A model generated the notes under the pieces. It saw only the letters and a program-made list of their open reading frames with translations, was not told where the DNA came from and ran no database searches. Below are positions 16,574-25,468 of a stretch of DNA of 47,554 nucleotides, piece by piece (the stretch's first letter is position 1; every line of letters begins with the position of its first letter). The position numbers were made by a program, and so were the translations under genes. The stretch lies in NCBI GenBank assembly GCA_003176045.1, contig PSRM01000302.1, positions 1-47,554 on the forward strand, in the 5' to 3' direction. The DNA comes from Verrucomicrobiota bacterium. Lineage in GTDB: Bacteria > Verrucomicrobiota > Verrucomicrobiia > Limisphaerales > UBA8199.

Positions 16574-18115
16574 ATGAATCCACGACTACGCAAAGAATCC
16601 CGCGAACTTCTACCCGCGTTGGCAGTCACGATTCTGTTGATCGTCGTCCCGTACGCTATTTGGGGCAAGGGCGCTGAACATTTCGGCGCGGTGACTCTTG
16701 CTCTCGGAGCGGCAATAATGGGAGCCCTCACTTTTGGCCACGAGACCCACCATCGGACGATGCCGCTTCTCCTCTCGCAGCCCGTTGCACGGCGGACGAT
16801 CTGGCGAGAAAAGATGCTGGTTTTAGCAGTGGGCTTGGTGATCGCCAGCGCAACAGCCTGGCTTTGTCTTCAGGGCTTTTGTTCTACGAATTGGCAAACG
16901 GCCGCCATGACCGCCACCGTGGCCGTGATCGCTCTTTGCGCATTTTGCGGCGCTCCGACTCTAACGCTGCTCGGCCATAACGCCATCGCAGGCGCTGTAT
17001 GCGCCATCTGCTTTCCCGGCGCAATTGCACTCGTGGACTCGATCGTAATCGAGCGTTGGTTCCGCAACGACCGTGTGCCGGGCCTGTGCATTTGCGGATG
17101 TTCACTGCTTTTGTACTGCGTACCTGCGGCCTGGATTGGGTATGCAAAATTCCAAGGACTTCAGGCGTTGGATGGAGCATCGAGAGAGTTGGCATTGCCT
17201 ACCGCTGTCGAAACCATTCTGGCCAGGCCTTTTGCCGGGATTTCAACCAGGTTAAACGGACCGTTTGTCAGCCTGATCAAAAAAGAGTTGCGCCTCCAAA
17301 AGCCCACATTCTTGCTGACCGGATTCTTCTGCTTGCTCGCTTTAGGGGGCGCACTCCTTTTTATCGAGTCCAAGGATGTAGGAGCCGGCGTTCTGGCAGC
17401 AGACTTCGCAATTTACATTTTGCTGATTCCGCTAATCGCAGGAGGACTATCTGTCGCCGAGGAACGCGCTTGGGGAATTGCGGATTGGCACCTGACCCTG
17501 CCTCCCTCTTCGAAACGCCAGTGGTTGGCCAAGATGCTCGTGACATTACCTGTTAGTCTCGTGCTCGGCCTAGTACTGCCTGCAGGGTTATATTGGGCCG
17601 GCGCGCTCTTTTTTGCGCCGAAAGAGGAACGAATGTTTCTCCAAATTGTTTTGGCGATCGCTTTGGTTCAGTTATGCGTCACCAGCCTGGCGATTTACGC
17701 AGCTACTTTTTCCAACAGCACGACCAAGGCAATCCTCGCATCTCTTGCTTTGATTGTGGCCCTTTGTACGGCCCTTATGCTTCTCAAGCCGGTTCTGATT
17801 ACAATTGCGCTGATGCTGGTCCCGATGCTCCCAGCTGCCTGGCGCCCGGGCTCCGACTATCCCACCATTCCCGATTGGTATGAGCATCAACAGATGCTGG
17901 CGTTGGGAATTCGGGCCGTCGCGTTGGTGGTATTGGCTTGCTTCTTCCAGTGGTTTGCCTTTTCGAACTATCGCCAGGTGGGCACAAGTGTGCGCAAATA
18001 CGCATGCCAAGGCGCTATCCTCTTAATAATAGCCGCCTTGTGTGTATGCTTGGTGAACGCAATCGACCTGTGGCCTGGCTGGAGCCTGCCCCAGAGTCCA
18101 CCTTTTCATTTGTAG
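16574..18115 (+). CDS. ABC transporter permease of the GntR operon
   Basis: 513 residues with about 12 hydrophobic segments in two halves (for example LLPALAVTILLIVVPYAIWG near the start, and a second unit beginning KKELRLQKPTFLLTGFFCL near residue 237). No soluble domain. It follows the ATPase gene by 7 bp, and an AACAGCT sequence rather than a strong ribosome binding site precedes the ATG. It is probably the membrane subunit of the transporter. Confidence 0.88.
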   Translation: MNPRLRKESRELLPALAVTILLIVVPYAIWGKGAEHFGAVTLALGAAIMGALTFGHETHHRTMPLLLSQPVARRTIWREKMLVLAVGLVIASATAWLCLQGFCSTNWQTAAMTATVAVIALCAFCGAPTLTLLGHNAIAGAVCAICFPGAIALVDSIVIERWFRNDRVPGLCICGCSLLLYCVPAAWIGYAKFQGLQALDGASRELALPTAVETILARPFAGISTRLNGPFVSLIKKELRLQKPTFLLTGFFCLLALGGALLFIESKDVGAGVLAADFAIYILLIPLIAGGLSVAEERAWGIADWHLTLPPSSKRQWLAKMLVTLPVSLVLGLVLPAGLYWAGALFFAPKEERMFLQIVLAIALVQLCVTSLAIYAATFSNSTTKAILASLALIVALCTALMLLKPVLITIALMLVPMLPAAWRPGSDYPTIPDWYEHQQMLALGIRAVALVVLACFFQWFAFSNYRQVGTSVRKYACQGAILLIIAALCVCLVNAIDLWPGWSLPQSPPFHL

Positions 18116-18225
18116 TCAATTGTGAGTCCGGCACGTGTTTCTGCGGTGTCGTCGCGGGGTTCAAACCAGCTTGCTCTAAACCGAAGCACATTGACGTTCA
18201 AGAAATGCGCGGCTAATCTCCCGTC

Positions 18226-18864
18226 ATGCCAAGCGCCCTGGCACAGCCTCAGCCTCTGCTTTCAGTCGAGGATTACCTCGAAGGAGAAAAACGCTCGGAA
18301 ATTCGGCACGAATATCTCGGCGGCTACATCTATGCGATGGCAGGGGCAAGCGCCGACCACAATCGAATAGCCGGGGATATCCACACCGAACTGCGCGAGC
18401 AACTCCGAAGCAAGCGTTGCGAACCTTTCATGGCGGATATGAAGCTCAGGGTAGCGGCGACGGACACTTTTTATTACCCAGACGTGCTTGTGGCCTGCGA
18501 CCCCACTGATAAGGCTAAATACTTTCGCGAACGGCCTACCGTTGTTTTCGAGGTGTTATCGCCAGACACCGAGCGCACTGACCAGCGCGAAAAGTGGCTT
18601 GCTTACGCTCTTGTCCCTTCTCTGAAGGTCTATGTAATCGTCTCCCAGGAAAAGTGCGAGGTGACCGTTTTGCGACGTGCCCCTGGGAGCGCGGGCATCT
18701 TGCCCGCGAATGGCGCAAAGGCCGCTACTCTTCCATGGCGAGCGCAGACTCTAACCGATCTGACCTCCGTTCTAAATTTGCCTGAGATCAAAGTTAAAAT
18801 CCCACTCGAGCGCATTTACGAACGCACTGCGTTGTTCCAGGAAGGACGGAAACGCAAGCAGTAG
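18226..18864 (+). CDS. Uma2 family (DUF820) restriction-endonuclease-fold protein
   Basis: 212 residues. The PD-(D/E)xK-like core is visible: LSVEDYLEGEK, HEYLGGYIYAMAG, YYPDVLVAC (Asp), VVFEVLSPDTERTDQREK (Glu and Lys). Uma2 proteins are abundant in cyanobacteria, planctomycetes and verrucomicrobia; their function is unproven. Residues about 155-170 (GSAGILPANGAKAATLP) are encoded by a palindromic dispersed repeat inserted in frame before the last strand and helix. It is monocistronic, 110 bp after the permease. Confidence 0.9.
   Translation: MPSALAQPQPLLSVEDYLEGEKRSEIRHEYLGGYIYAMAGASADHNRIAGDIHTELREQLRSKRCEPFMADMKLRVAATDTFYYPDVLVACDPTDKAKYFRERPTVVFEVLSPDTERTDQREKWLAYALVPSLKVYVIVSQEKCEVTVLRRAPGSAGILPANGAKAATLPWRAQTLTDLTSVLNLPEIKVKIPLERIYERTALFQEGRKRKQ
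18687..18714 (+). repeat. In-frame GGAGCGCGG-type palindromic repeat in Uma2
   Basis: GGAGCGCGGGCATCTTGCCC and onward: an 8-bp stem (CGCGGGCA / TGCCCGCG) with loop TCT, 18,690-18,708, read as SAGILPAN. Related copies lie at 24,302, 27,666 and 44,373. Confidence 0.85.
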
Positions 18865-18927
18865 CAATCCCGAAGGGATTTCGTCCTTCAGCCCAGGGTT
18901 GCGAGTTTTCGAGATAGGACAATGCCG

Positions 18928-20271
18928 CTAGACCTGAGGATGTACCCACGGACTTCTATACGCTCTTTCCAATAATCTATTCGCCTCGTCATCCCCAATA
19001 ACCCTCCCCTTGGTCGCATCCCAAGCCACACTGCGGCCCAGCTTCATGGAAATATTGGCCAGAATGCACGCGCTCGTGGAGATGTAGCCCTGCTCGATAT
19101 CTGCCACCGGCTTGCTCCGCTTTGCGATTGCTCCAAGGAAATCCCGCATGTGACCGCGAATGGCTGAGGCTACGTCCTTCTCGAGTTCCTTTTCGTCACG
19201 ATCTTCCGGATATTTCTCGTACTCCATTAGCGCGTCGCCGTGCATCGGCTTTCCACCGACGCGTGATGTGAAGTCATAATAATGAATACTCGCTTTCAAG
19301 GTGCCTTTGTCACCGTAGAAGGTGATCCCCCACGGATACTTCGGATCAGGAGAGTCACCCCAGCGGCGATGTTGCCAGACCACCTGGAGCTCGCCGAAAT
19401 CGAAGGTGGCAGTCTGCGTGTCCGCGATATTCCCCTTGCGGCCCTTTGCCATGATAATTCCTCCAGCGGAGCTGATACTCCGAGGGGCGCCTAAATCCAG
19501 CATCCACCGGGCGGTGTCGAGCATGTGGATGCACAGGTCACCGACCGTGCCGTTGCCGTATTCCATCCATGACCGCCAGCCGCGGGGATGTTTCATACGA
19601 TTGTAAGGAAGCATCGGCGCCGGGCCCGTCCACATGTCCCAATCCAGGTAGTTGGGCGGCTGGCTATCCTCGGGATCAGGCCCCTTGCTCATCCCGTAAT
19701 AGCTGTAGATCTCGACCAGGCCAACGTTGCCCAGTTTTCCTTCCCTTACGATGTTATCGCGAGCCTCGATCAGGTGGGGAGTGCTGCGCCGTTGCGTGCC
19801 GACTTGCACGACCCGGTCATGCTTGCGGGCTGCGGCCAGCATGGCCTGGCCCTCGATCACATCCACGCTGATTGGCTTTTGTACATAAACATCCGCGCCC
19901 GCCTCCACTGCCGCGATCATCGTCAACGCGTGCCAATGATCGGGCGTGCCGATCAGCACGATATCCAGGTCTTTTTCCTTCAGCATTTCCCTGTAATCCG
20001 CATACGTGCGCGGCTTCCTTTTCGAGGCTTGCCGCGTGGCGACGATTTCCGCCGCGCCAGCCAGCATATTTTTGTCCACGTCGCAAAGGGAAACCACTTC
20101 CACTGGCGCCACTTGGACCAGGCGCAGTAAATCGCTCTTGCCATACCAGCCCGATCCGATTAGGCCGACACGTTTCTTCTGGTCTGCGAGATCTGCGGCA
20201 TAGCCGCTGGGATGAAGGACTGAGAAGGCAACTGTTGAGGCGCCAATTTGGAGGAACTTTCGGCGGTTCAT
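18928..20271 (-). CDS. Gfo/Idh/MocA family oxidoreductase with twin-arginine signal
   Basis: 447 residues. Start at MNRRKFLQIGAS, a twin-arginine export signal, is preferred over an ATG 36 bases upstream. The Rossmann motif VGLIGSGWYG follows. The usual EKP motif appears as QKPISVD, and the C-terminal half is the alpha/beta domain (GWRSWMEYGNGTVGDLCIHMLD). Such secreted, NAD(P)-dependent sugar or polyol dehydrogenases are expanded in Planctomycetes and Verrucomicrobia. The substrate is unknown. It is transcribed alone, convergent with Uma2. The upstream gap holds GCGAATGAAC decamer repeats. Confidence 0.92.
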   Translation of the reverse strand: MNRRKFLQIGASTVAFSVLHPSGYAADLADQKKRVGLIGSGWYGKSDLLRLVQVAPVEVVSLCDVDKNMLAGAAEIVATRQASKRKPRTYADYREMLKEKDLDIVLIGTPDHWHALTMIAAVEAGADVYVQKPISVDVIEGQAMLAAARKHDRVVQVGTQRRSTPHLIEARDNIVREGKLGNVGLVEIYSYYGMSKGPDPEDSQPPNYLDWDMWTGPAPMLPYNRMKHPRGWRSWMEYGNGTVGDLCIHMLDTARWMLDLGAPRSISSAGGIIMAKGRKGNIADTQTATFDFGELQVVWQHRRWGDSPDPKYPWGITFYGDKGTLKASIHYYDFTSRVGGKPMHGDALMEYEKYPEDRDEKELEKDVASAIRGHMRDFLGAIAKRSKPVADIEQGYISTSACILANISMKLGRSVAWDATKGRVIGDDEANRLLERAYRSPWVHPQV

Positions 20272-20470
20272 GCTGAATGTTGTAGGCCCGCGAATGGAAA
20301 AATGCAACCGCGAATGAACGCGAATGAACGCGAATGTGTTTGGTTAAATCCTTAAAACGTTAAAACGTTGAAACGGAGGAGATTGGAAATTCGGATCAAA
20401 AATGGAGCCATCGTGATGCACTGCGAATTACCATGGAGCCTCCTTACGTCGGCTGCTACAATCGTCGAGC
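20272..20470. repeat. Intergenic repeats (decamer tandem and GTAGCAGCCGA family)
   Basis: 20,311-20,336 has CGAATGAACG repeated two and a half times. 20,352-20,376 has TTAAAACG words. 20,435-20,460 is the complement of the GTAGCAGCCGACGTAAGGAG motif also at 7698. No gene; promoters of the flanking genes must lie here but none is clear. Confidence 0.75.
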
Positions 20471-20689
20471 ATGAAGATCGTTGCTCCGTTGCTGGCCCTC
20501 AGCACTCTGGTGTTGGGATTCGCCTGTCTAGTGCTATGGGACAAGCTAAACGATCAACAAACGAAGATCGCGGCTTTGCAGGCTGAGGTAGATTCCAAAT
20601 CCAAGGACCTATTCGACATGGACACAGCCCGCAAACAGATCGAACAGCAGCTTCGGCAACTTACGAATTCCGCGGCTGTTCCGAAGTGA
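20471..20689 (+). CDS. Small membrane-anchored coiled-coil protein
   Basis: 72 residues: an N-terminal hydrophobic helix (MKIVAPLLALSTLVLGFACL), a charged helix rich in Gln, Lys and Asp (WDKLNDQQTKIAALQAEVDS ... ARKQIEQQLRQL) in heptad-like register, and a short tail SAAVPK. It is probably held in the membrane or exported, with a periplasmic coiled coil. No family recognised. No close partner gene: repeats lie on both sides. Confidence 0.7.
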   Translation: MKIVAPLLALSTLVLGFACLVLWDKLNDQQTKIAALQAEVDSKSKDLFDMDTARKQIEQQLRQLTNSAAVPK

Positions 20690-20700
20690 TTGCCGTGGCT

Positions 20701-20775
20701 TTTATTAACCACGAATAGACACGAATAGACACGAATGTAGCATCATTCGTGTCCATTCGTGTTCATTCGCGGTTT
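20701..20775. repeat. ACGAATAGAC decamer tandem and its inverted copy
   Basis: ACGAATAGAC occurs twice plus a partial copy at 20,711-20,736, followed by the inverse ATTCGTGTCCATTCGTGTTC to 20,775. It could fold into a hairpin between the small protein gene and leuD. Confidence 0.8.
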
Positions 20776-20841
20776 TGAGTTGAGGGAATATTGGTTGTTT
20801 AGAATTGAAATCTCCGCCTTCTCACCCCATCTTCACGCTCT

Positions 20842-21390
20842 ATGGAATCTGTTTTTAGCGGTCCGGTTTATGTTGTGCGCGACAACATTGACACCGATCA
20901 AATAATCCCGGCGCAATATCTGAACCTCGTGCCTACGATACCCGAAGAGTACGAGAAGCTCGGTGCTTACGCGCTGTGCGGTTTACCGGAATCGCTTTAT
21001 TCGATGCGCTACGTGGATTCGGGCGAGCTGGACAGCCGCTATCCGATCGTTGTCGCCGGCCGGAATTTCGGTTGCGGCAGCTCACGCGAACATGCGCCTA
21101 TCGCCCTTGGTTCAGCAGGCTGCAAGGTGGTGCTGGCGGAGAGCTTCGCCCGCATCTTTTTCCGCAATAGCGTGGCCACCGGTGAACTCTACCCGTGCGA
21201 GTGTGTGGACCGACTTTGTGACGTGTTGAAAACCGGGGACGTAGTAAAGGTGGATTTGGACGCTACGACTGTGACTGCGCAAAATTTGGGGAAGGTTTGG
21301 AAGTTTAAAGCGCTCGGAGACGTCCGCCCCGTTGTGGACGCCGGAGGATTGTTCAACTACGCCCGCAAAACCGGAATGATTCCGAAATGA
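20842..21390 (+). CDS. leuD: 3-isopropylmalate dehydratase small subunit
   Basis: 182 residues, the swivel-domain subunit of isopropylmalate isomerase (leucine biosynthesis), which works with an iron-sulfur large subunit LeuC not in this window. Diagnostic motifs: [14 protein letters not shown] near the N-terminus, [12 protein letters not shown] in the middle, and [17 protein letters not shown]. The short length and the [11 protein letters not shown] segment fit the archaeal-type LeuD/HacB branch, so a homoaconitase or methylmalate role is not excluded. The hexosaminidase gene begins 5 bp after the stop, though the two roles are unrelated. Confidence 0.92.
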   Translation: MESVFSGPVYVVRDNIDTDQIIPAQYLNLVPTIPEEYEKLGAYALCGLPESLYSMRYVDSGELDSRYPIVVAGRNFGCGSSREHAPIALGSAGCKVVLAESFARIFFRNSVATGELYPCECVDRLCDVLKTGDVVKVDLDATTVTAQNLGKVWKFKALGDVRPVVDAGGLFNYARKTGMIPK

Positions 21391-21394
21391 GGCG

Positions 21395-23335
21395 GTGAAC
21401 CTGCTTCCCTATCCACGACTGTTGAAACGCCGGCCCGGCTTCTACACCTTCCCAGCGCAGGCCGCCTTGCATCTGGATCCCTCACTGCCCCGCGAAACGG
21501 TAATGCTGCCAATGGCGGGGCGCTTAAAATCGGTTGCCGAAGGTGCGGGCTTCCAGCTTGAACTCATCACCGGCCCCTCTGTGCATCCGCGGCTCGCGAT
21601 TCATGCGCGACAGACCGCTACCTCCCCCAACCACCACGAAGGCTATACACTGGACGTGGGCCCAGAAGGCGTAGCCATCCAATACCGTCAACACGCCGGC
21701 CTTCGCGCCGCCATCGCCACTCTGCGCCAGCTACTTCGCGAGTATGGCCGCCGCCTGCCGTGTCTGGTCATTCACGATTATCCGGACTTTCCGCGCCGCG
21801 GTATCATGCTCGACATCTCGCGTGGCCGCGTCCCTTCTTTGCGCACTCTTTTGGGTCTTATGGATCACCTGGCGGATTTCAAAATCAACGAATTCCAGCT
21901 TTATACCGAACATACGTTCGCCTACAGAAATTATGAATCGGTTTGGCGAGATTGGGGCGCTTTGACGAGTGAAGAAATCCTCTTACTGGACGCCAGGTGT
22001 CAGGAGTTGGGAATTGATCTGGTGCCCAACCAAAACTCGTTTGGGCATCTCCGCTATTGGCTCGAACATCCTCGGCTGGCGAAACTGGCCGAGATAACAG
22101 AGCCTTACGAAGGGGCCGATGGGACGTTCCTGCGCTATCCGACTACCTTGGCTCCGAACAATCCGGGCACCTTGCCTTTCTTGAACGGTCTTTTCGATGA
22201 GTTGCTGCCCCAGTTCACAAGCGGCCGCTTCAACGTCGGCTGCGATGAAACCTGGGACCTTGGCCGGGGCCAAAGCAAAGTGCTTTGCGAGCGGAAGGGC
22301 AAAGGCCGCGTTTATCTGGATTTCGTAAAGAAGATCCATTCCGAGGTACGAGCCCGAAAATGCCAGATGATGTTCTGGGGCGACATCATCCTCAAATACC
22401 CGGACTTAATTTCGGAACTCCCGCGGGACGCCATCGCTCTGAACTGGGGGTACGAAGCGAATCATCCCTTCCTGCGAGAAGCCGGGACATTCGCAAAATC
22501 CAAAATCCCGTTTTATGTCTGCCCCGGCACTTCGACCTGGATGACGCTCATCGGGCGTCATGACAACGCGCTCTCGAATTTGCGACAGGGCGCTGAGGCG
22601 GGCCGCAAGCACGGCGCTGAGGGCTATCTTAATACCGATTGGGGCGACGGCGGCCACCCGCAGCCTTTAGCTGTGAGTTATATTCCCTACCTGGCTGGCG
22701 CCGCACTAAGTTGGTGCGGAGCCTCTTTCGATCAGAAGCTTCTTGTGCCTGTGCTAAGCCGAGACGTATTTCATGATTCAACGCAACAGTCTGTCCGCGC
22801 GGCTATGGCGCTGGGATTTGCGCATCGTAAATTCGACTACTTCGCGCCAAACGTAACACCGTATGGGACCGTCATTGCCGCGCCTCTGCCAAAGACGCGA
22901 GAGTTAATGTGCCGGGATGGGCTCAAATATTACGCTCGAATCGCAGAAAGGAACATTCAGGCCGCACTCGCAGAGGTCGAGCAGCGCCGGACCCAACTCC
23001 GCCAGGCAAAGCCGGCTACGCGGTTGGGCACAATGCTAAACGTTGAACTGGATCTAGCAGCCCGCATGGCAGCGCAATCGTGCAAAATCATGCTTTGGCA
23101 GCAGGCCCTGGCGGCAGGCAAAAGTTCGAGGGCCAAAAATCTTGCTGCCTCCGGGATCCGCGAGTTGCGCGAACTGGATTCAGACTTTCGCAGCTATTGG
23201 CCATTGCGGAGCAAAGGCACCACCGAAAAATGTTCACCCTGGCTTCACTGGCGTATCGACGACTATCGAAAAGGCCTCTTGCATTTTCCGCCCGATGTAG
23301 CTCGGGGCACTCCTCGCCCTCATGATCCGGAATGA
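21395..23335 (+). CDS. Glycoside hydrolase family 20 (beta-N-acetylhexosaminidase-like)
   Basis: 646 residues from a GTG start 5 bp after leuD. The N-terminal GH20b-like domain ends near residue 125 (LVIHDYPDFPRRGIMLDISR), followed by the TIM barrel. The catalytic acid pair is Asp284-Glu285 in NVGCDETWDLG. ALNWGYEANHPF and YLNTDWGDGGHPQP are typical barrel loops. No signal peptide is seen, so it probably acts in the cytoplasm on imported GlcNAc- or GalNAc-containing oligosaccharides. The C-terminal 150 residues are helical and basic. Confidence 0.9.
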   Translation: MNLLPYPRLLKRRPGFYTFPAQAALHLDPSLPRETVMLPMAGRLKSVAEGAGFQLELITGPSVHPRLAIHARQTATSPNHHEGYTLDVGPEGVAIQYRQHAGLRAAIATLRQLLREYGRRLPCLVIHDYPDFPRRGIMLDISRGRVPSLRTLLGLMDHLADFKINEFQLYTEHTFAYRNYESVWRDWGALTSEEILLLDARCQELGIDLVPNQNSFGHLRYWLEHPRLAKLAEITEPYEGADGTFLRYPTTLAPNNPGTLPFLNGLFDELLPQFTSGRFNVGCDETWDLGRGQSKVLCERKGKGRVYLDFVKKIHSEVRARKCQMMFWGDIILKYPDLISELPRDAIALNWGYEANHPFLREAGTFAKSKIPFYVCPGTSTWMTLIGRHDNALSNLRQGAEAGRKHGAEGYLNTDWGDGGHPQPLAVSYIPYLAGAALSWCGASFDQKLLVPVLSRDVFHDSTQQSVRAAMALGFAHRKFDYFAPNVTPYGTVIAAPLPKTRELMCRDGLKYYARIAERNIQAALAEVEQRRTQLRQAKPATRLGTMLNVELDLAARMAAQSCKIMLWQQALAAGKSSRAKNLAASGIRELRELDSDFRSYWPLRSKGTTEKCSPWLHWRIDDYRKGLLHFPPDVARGTPRPHDPE

Positions 23336-23588
23336 AACCGGCGCAAATTACGATTTACAATTTTCGATTTACGCGTCGAGTGCAATTTTCATCCGTCGTT
23401 GGGTTGTGCGGGTGTCCAATTCGCCAAAACGAAAGCGCGGGAATGCCGCGCATTCCGCCGCTTTGGATTGGAGATTGTGGGAGCGGGCTCGAACCGTTGC
23501 CGTCCATCACAGGCAGAGGTTCTCCGGAAGGTGAATTTGTAGAGAGATATGCCTAAATCGTGGTAACTCGTAAATCGTAAATCGTAAA
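23336..23588. repeat. Repeat-rich gap with TCGTAAA heptamer tract
   Basis: 23,420-23,530 looks like a dispersed repeat (AACGAAAGCGCGGGAATGCC... and GGAGCGGGCTCGAACC words). 23,568-23,588 has three perfect copies of TCGTAAA ending exactly at the first codon of pdxH. No real gene is seen; an overlapping 74-codon ORF is repeat-derived. Confidence 0.75.
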
Positions 23589-24302
23589 TTGCTTGTGTCA
23601 CTTGCCGATCTCAGACGCGAATACAATCTGACCGGCCTTCGCCGTGCCGACCTGGATCCCGACCCCATGGCACAATTCAAGCGGTGGTTCGATCAAGCCA
23701 CCGGCCTTCGTGCGAGCGGCTGGTTGCGCAAATTAATGATTCGGGTCTATAAGACCCTTCGCCTGATCCCGTCGGTCGAGCCCATGGACGTTAGTGCAAT
23801 GACCCTGGCTACTGCCGATAAGGAGGGACGGCCATCCGCTCGGGTCGTTCTGCTCAAAGGCATAGACTCTCGCGGCTTCATTTTCTTCACTAATTACAAT
23901 AGCCGCAAAGGGCGTGAGCTTTCGGAAAATCCCAACGCGACACTTGTATCCTATTGGTCGGACTTGGAGCGCCAGGTGTGCGTCTCGGGCAAGGCCGAAA
24001 AACTCTCACCCGAAGAGTCGGACGCCTATTTCAAAACCCGTCCGAAGGGCAGCCGCATCGCCGCCTGGGCGTCAGACCAGAGTACCGCGATAAAGGACCG
24101 AGCCACTTTGGAAGCTCGTTGGGAGCATTTTCAATCGCTCTATCCTTCCGACCAGGTCCCCAGACCGCCCCATTGGGGCGGTTATGTCCTGAATCCCATC
24201 CGGGTCGAGTTCTGGCAAGGCCGGGCTAACCGCCTCCACGACCGCTTTGCCTATTCGCGCCAATCTGATGGCGCCTGGCGCATCGAGCGGCTGGCACCGT
24301 AG
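23589..24302 (+). CDS. pdxH: Pyridoxamine 5'-phosphate oxidase
   Basis: 237 residues; FMN-dependent last step of pyridoxal phosphate synthesis. Conserved blocks: SLADLRREYNLTGL, DLDPDPMAQFKRWFDQA, MTLATADKEGRPSARVVLLK, FFTNYNSRKGRELSENP, SRIAAWASDQS, VPRPPHWGGYVLNP, EFWQGRANRLHDR. Start is TTG 23,589 or GTG 23,595, both right after a heptamer repeat. It is about 20-25 residues longer than usual because of an insertion (about residues 39-65) between WFDQA and MTLATAD. Its stop codon lies inside one arm of a 28-bp inverted repeat. Confidence 0.93.
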   Translation: MLVSLADLRREYNLTGLRRADLDPDPMAQFKRWFDQATGLRASGWLRKLMIRVYKTLRLIPSVEPMDVSAMTLATADKEGRPSARVVLLKGIDSRGFIFFTNYNSRKGRELSENPNATLVSYWSDLERQVCVSGKAEKLSPEESDAYFKTRPKGSRIAAWASDQSTAIKDRATLEARWEHFQSLYPSDQVPRPPHWGGYVLNPIRVEFWQGRANRLHDRFAYSRQSDGAWRIERLAP

Positions 24303-24407
24303 GAGCGCGGCATTTATGCCGCTTCACCGCACGAGTGAGGTACGGGCCAGATTTACCCAAGCACTGAATGCAAGGACATTGAAGCGGCATAAATGCCGCG
24401 CTCCTAC
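24299..24407. repeat. Perfect 28-bp inverted repeat around the pdxH stop
   Basis: Arms 24,299-24,326 and 24,380-24,407 are exactly complementary, each containing the smaller palindrome GCGGCAT-TT-ATGCCGC. The left arm contains the pdxH stop codon. It belongs with the GGAGCGCGG family and may terminate or protect the pdxH message. Confidence 0.95.
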
Positions 24408-24459
24408 TCCGGCCTAATTCTTCCCTTGCTTTCCTGCGAATACGGGCCGAAGTTGCATT

Positions 24460-24990
24460 GTGAAAGTAAAAGAGGTTTGGTCCCTAACGATACTCTACGA
24501 TGATGAGACTTCCCGGGAGCGGGCCAGGGAGTTTTGCGACTCTCTCGTTCAGCGCTTTTGGATCCAGAACCAATTCGAGATCCACTGGTACGCTTTCAAG
24601 CAACTTAGCCACCGGCAGAGCGCGCAGGAAGCAGCCCAAAATGCGGTCCGGGCCAACCTTCTGATATTCGCCGCGCGACCGCAGGACGAAATCCCGTTTT
24701 CCGTCCGCGAATGGGTAGAGGCATGGCAGGCGCAAAGAGGAGAAAGGGAAGGCGCCCTGGTTGGATTGTTCGGGCCGGAAAACGAAAGCAAAGGTTCTGC
24801 GAAGCACATTTATCTCCGCGAAGTTGCCCACCGGGCTGGCATGGATTACCTGACTCAAGTCCCGGAAACTATTGCTGAGCCCATGCCGGATTCCATCGAG
24901 TCCTACGCCGCTCGCGCCGATTGCGTCACTTCGGTTCTCGACGAGATTCTCCGTCAGAATCCTTTGCCGCCGCATATCCAGACCTCCTGA
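24460..24990 (+). CDS. Conserved-looking hypothetical protein
   Basis: 176 residues from a GTG start. Soluble, mixed alpha/beta: a strand VWSLTILYDDE, a helix with ARE and WIQNQFEIHWYAF, a second strand LLIFAARP, and a third segment GALVGLFGPE, which is the alternation of a Rossmann or receiver-like fold. No catalytic motif or family recognised. The strand-end acidic pair (DD near residue 13) recalls receiver proteins, but the other receiver residues are not evident. It lies upstream of the Feo cluster with a 183-bp gap. Confidence 0.65.
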   Translation: MKVKEVWSLTILYDDETSRERAREFCDSLVQRFWIQNQFEIHWYAFKQLSHRQSAQEAAQNAVRANLLIFAARPQDEIPFSVREWVEAWQAQRGEREGALVGLFGPENESKGSAKHIYLREVAHRAGMDYLTQVPETIAEPMPDSIESYAARADCVTSVLDEILRQNPLPPHIQTS

Positions 24991-25173
24991 CCTTCTGGCA
25001 GAGTTCGCCCTCGGATTACGGGGACTGGTGATGGGCGGCTGCGTTAGTCCCATGCAACTTTGTAACCATGTAACCGAATTAACCTAGTTAACTTAATTAA
25101 CTCAGTTAACCCCTTTGGGACTTGAGAGAGTTCCCCCTTGCACCCCCGCTCAATTTGCCCTATTTTCAGGCCA
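24991..25173. other. Gap with AT-rich GTTAAC/GTAACC repeats before feoA
   Basis: 25,055-25,110 is an AT-rich run of GTAACC, GTTAAC and TTAATTAA words resembling the inverted repeat at 25,732-25,784. Promoter activity for the feo genes is possible, but no Fur box or clear -35/-10 pair could be fixed. Confidence 0.5.
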
Positions 25174-25467
25174 GTGAAGCGGAAGACGCCCCCTGATTAT
25201 GTGCTGCTGGAAGGCAAATGCGCCGGACCGGAGGTCTGCCCGCTTAGCCGGGTAAAGGCCGGGTCGGTGGTCTGTATCAAGCAGCTCTCTACATCGCCTG
25301 GCGTGACCGAACGACTGCGCGAGATGGGGTTTTGCGAGGAACAGGAGATCAAGTTGCTGGCGCGCCAGTCCAGCTTTATATGCCAGGTCTGCAATGCCCG
25401 GCTGGGCATCAGCCGCAAACTCGCAGACAAAATTATGGTGGAGGCCCTCCCCGCTTCGGTGTGCTGA
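25174..25467 (+). CDS. Cysteine-rich FeoA-domain protein
   Basis: 97 residues from GTG 25,174; a TTG 36 bases upstream is also in frame. The SH3-like FeoA core is clear (SPGVTERLREMGFCEEQEIK ... ARLGISRKLADKIMVEAL). Unlike ordinary FeoA it carries about seven cysteines: CAGPEVC near the N-terminus, single ones near residues 34 and 53, CQVC near 70-73, and the C-terminal Cys. These could bind a metal or Fe-S centre. It is first of the order feoA-feoA-feoB, so it probably assists ferrous iron uptake. Confidence 0.88.
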   Translation: MKRKTPPDYVLLEGKCAGPEVCPLSRVKAGSVVCIKQLSTSPGVTERLREMGFCEEQEIKLLARQSSFICQVCNARLGISRKLADKIMVEALPASVC

Positions 25468-25468
25468 T

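Noticed and set aside
23332..23556. 74-codon ORF overlapping the hexosaminidase stop by ATGA
   Set aside because: Nearly all of it is dispersed repeat (AACGAAAGCGCGGGAATGCC region); no other protein signs.
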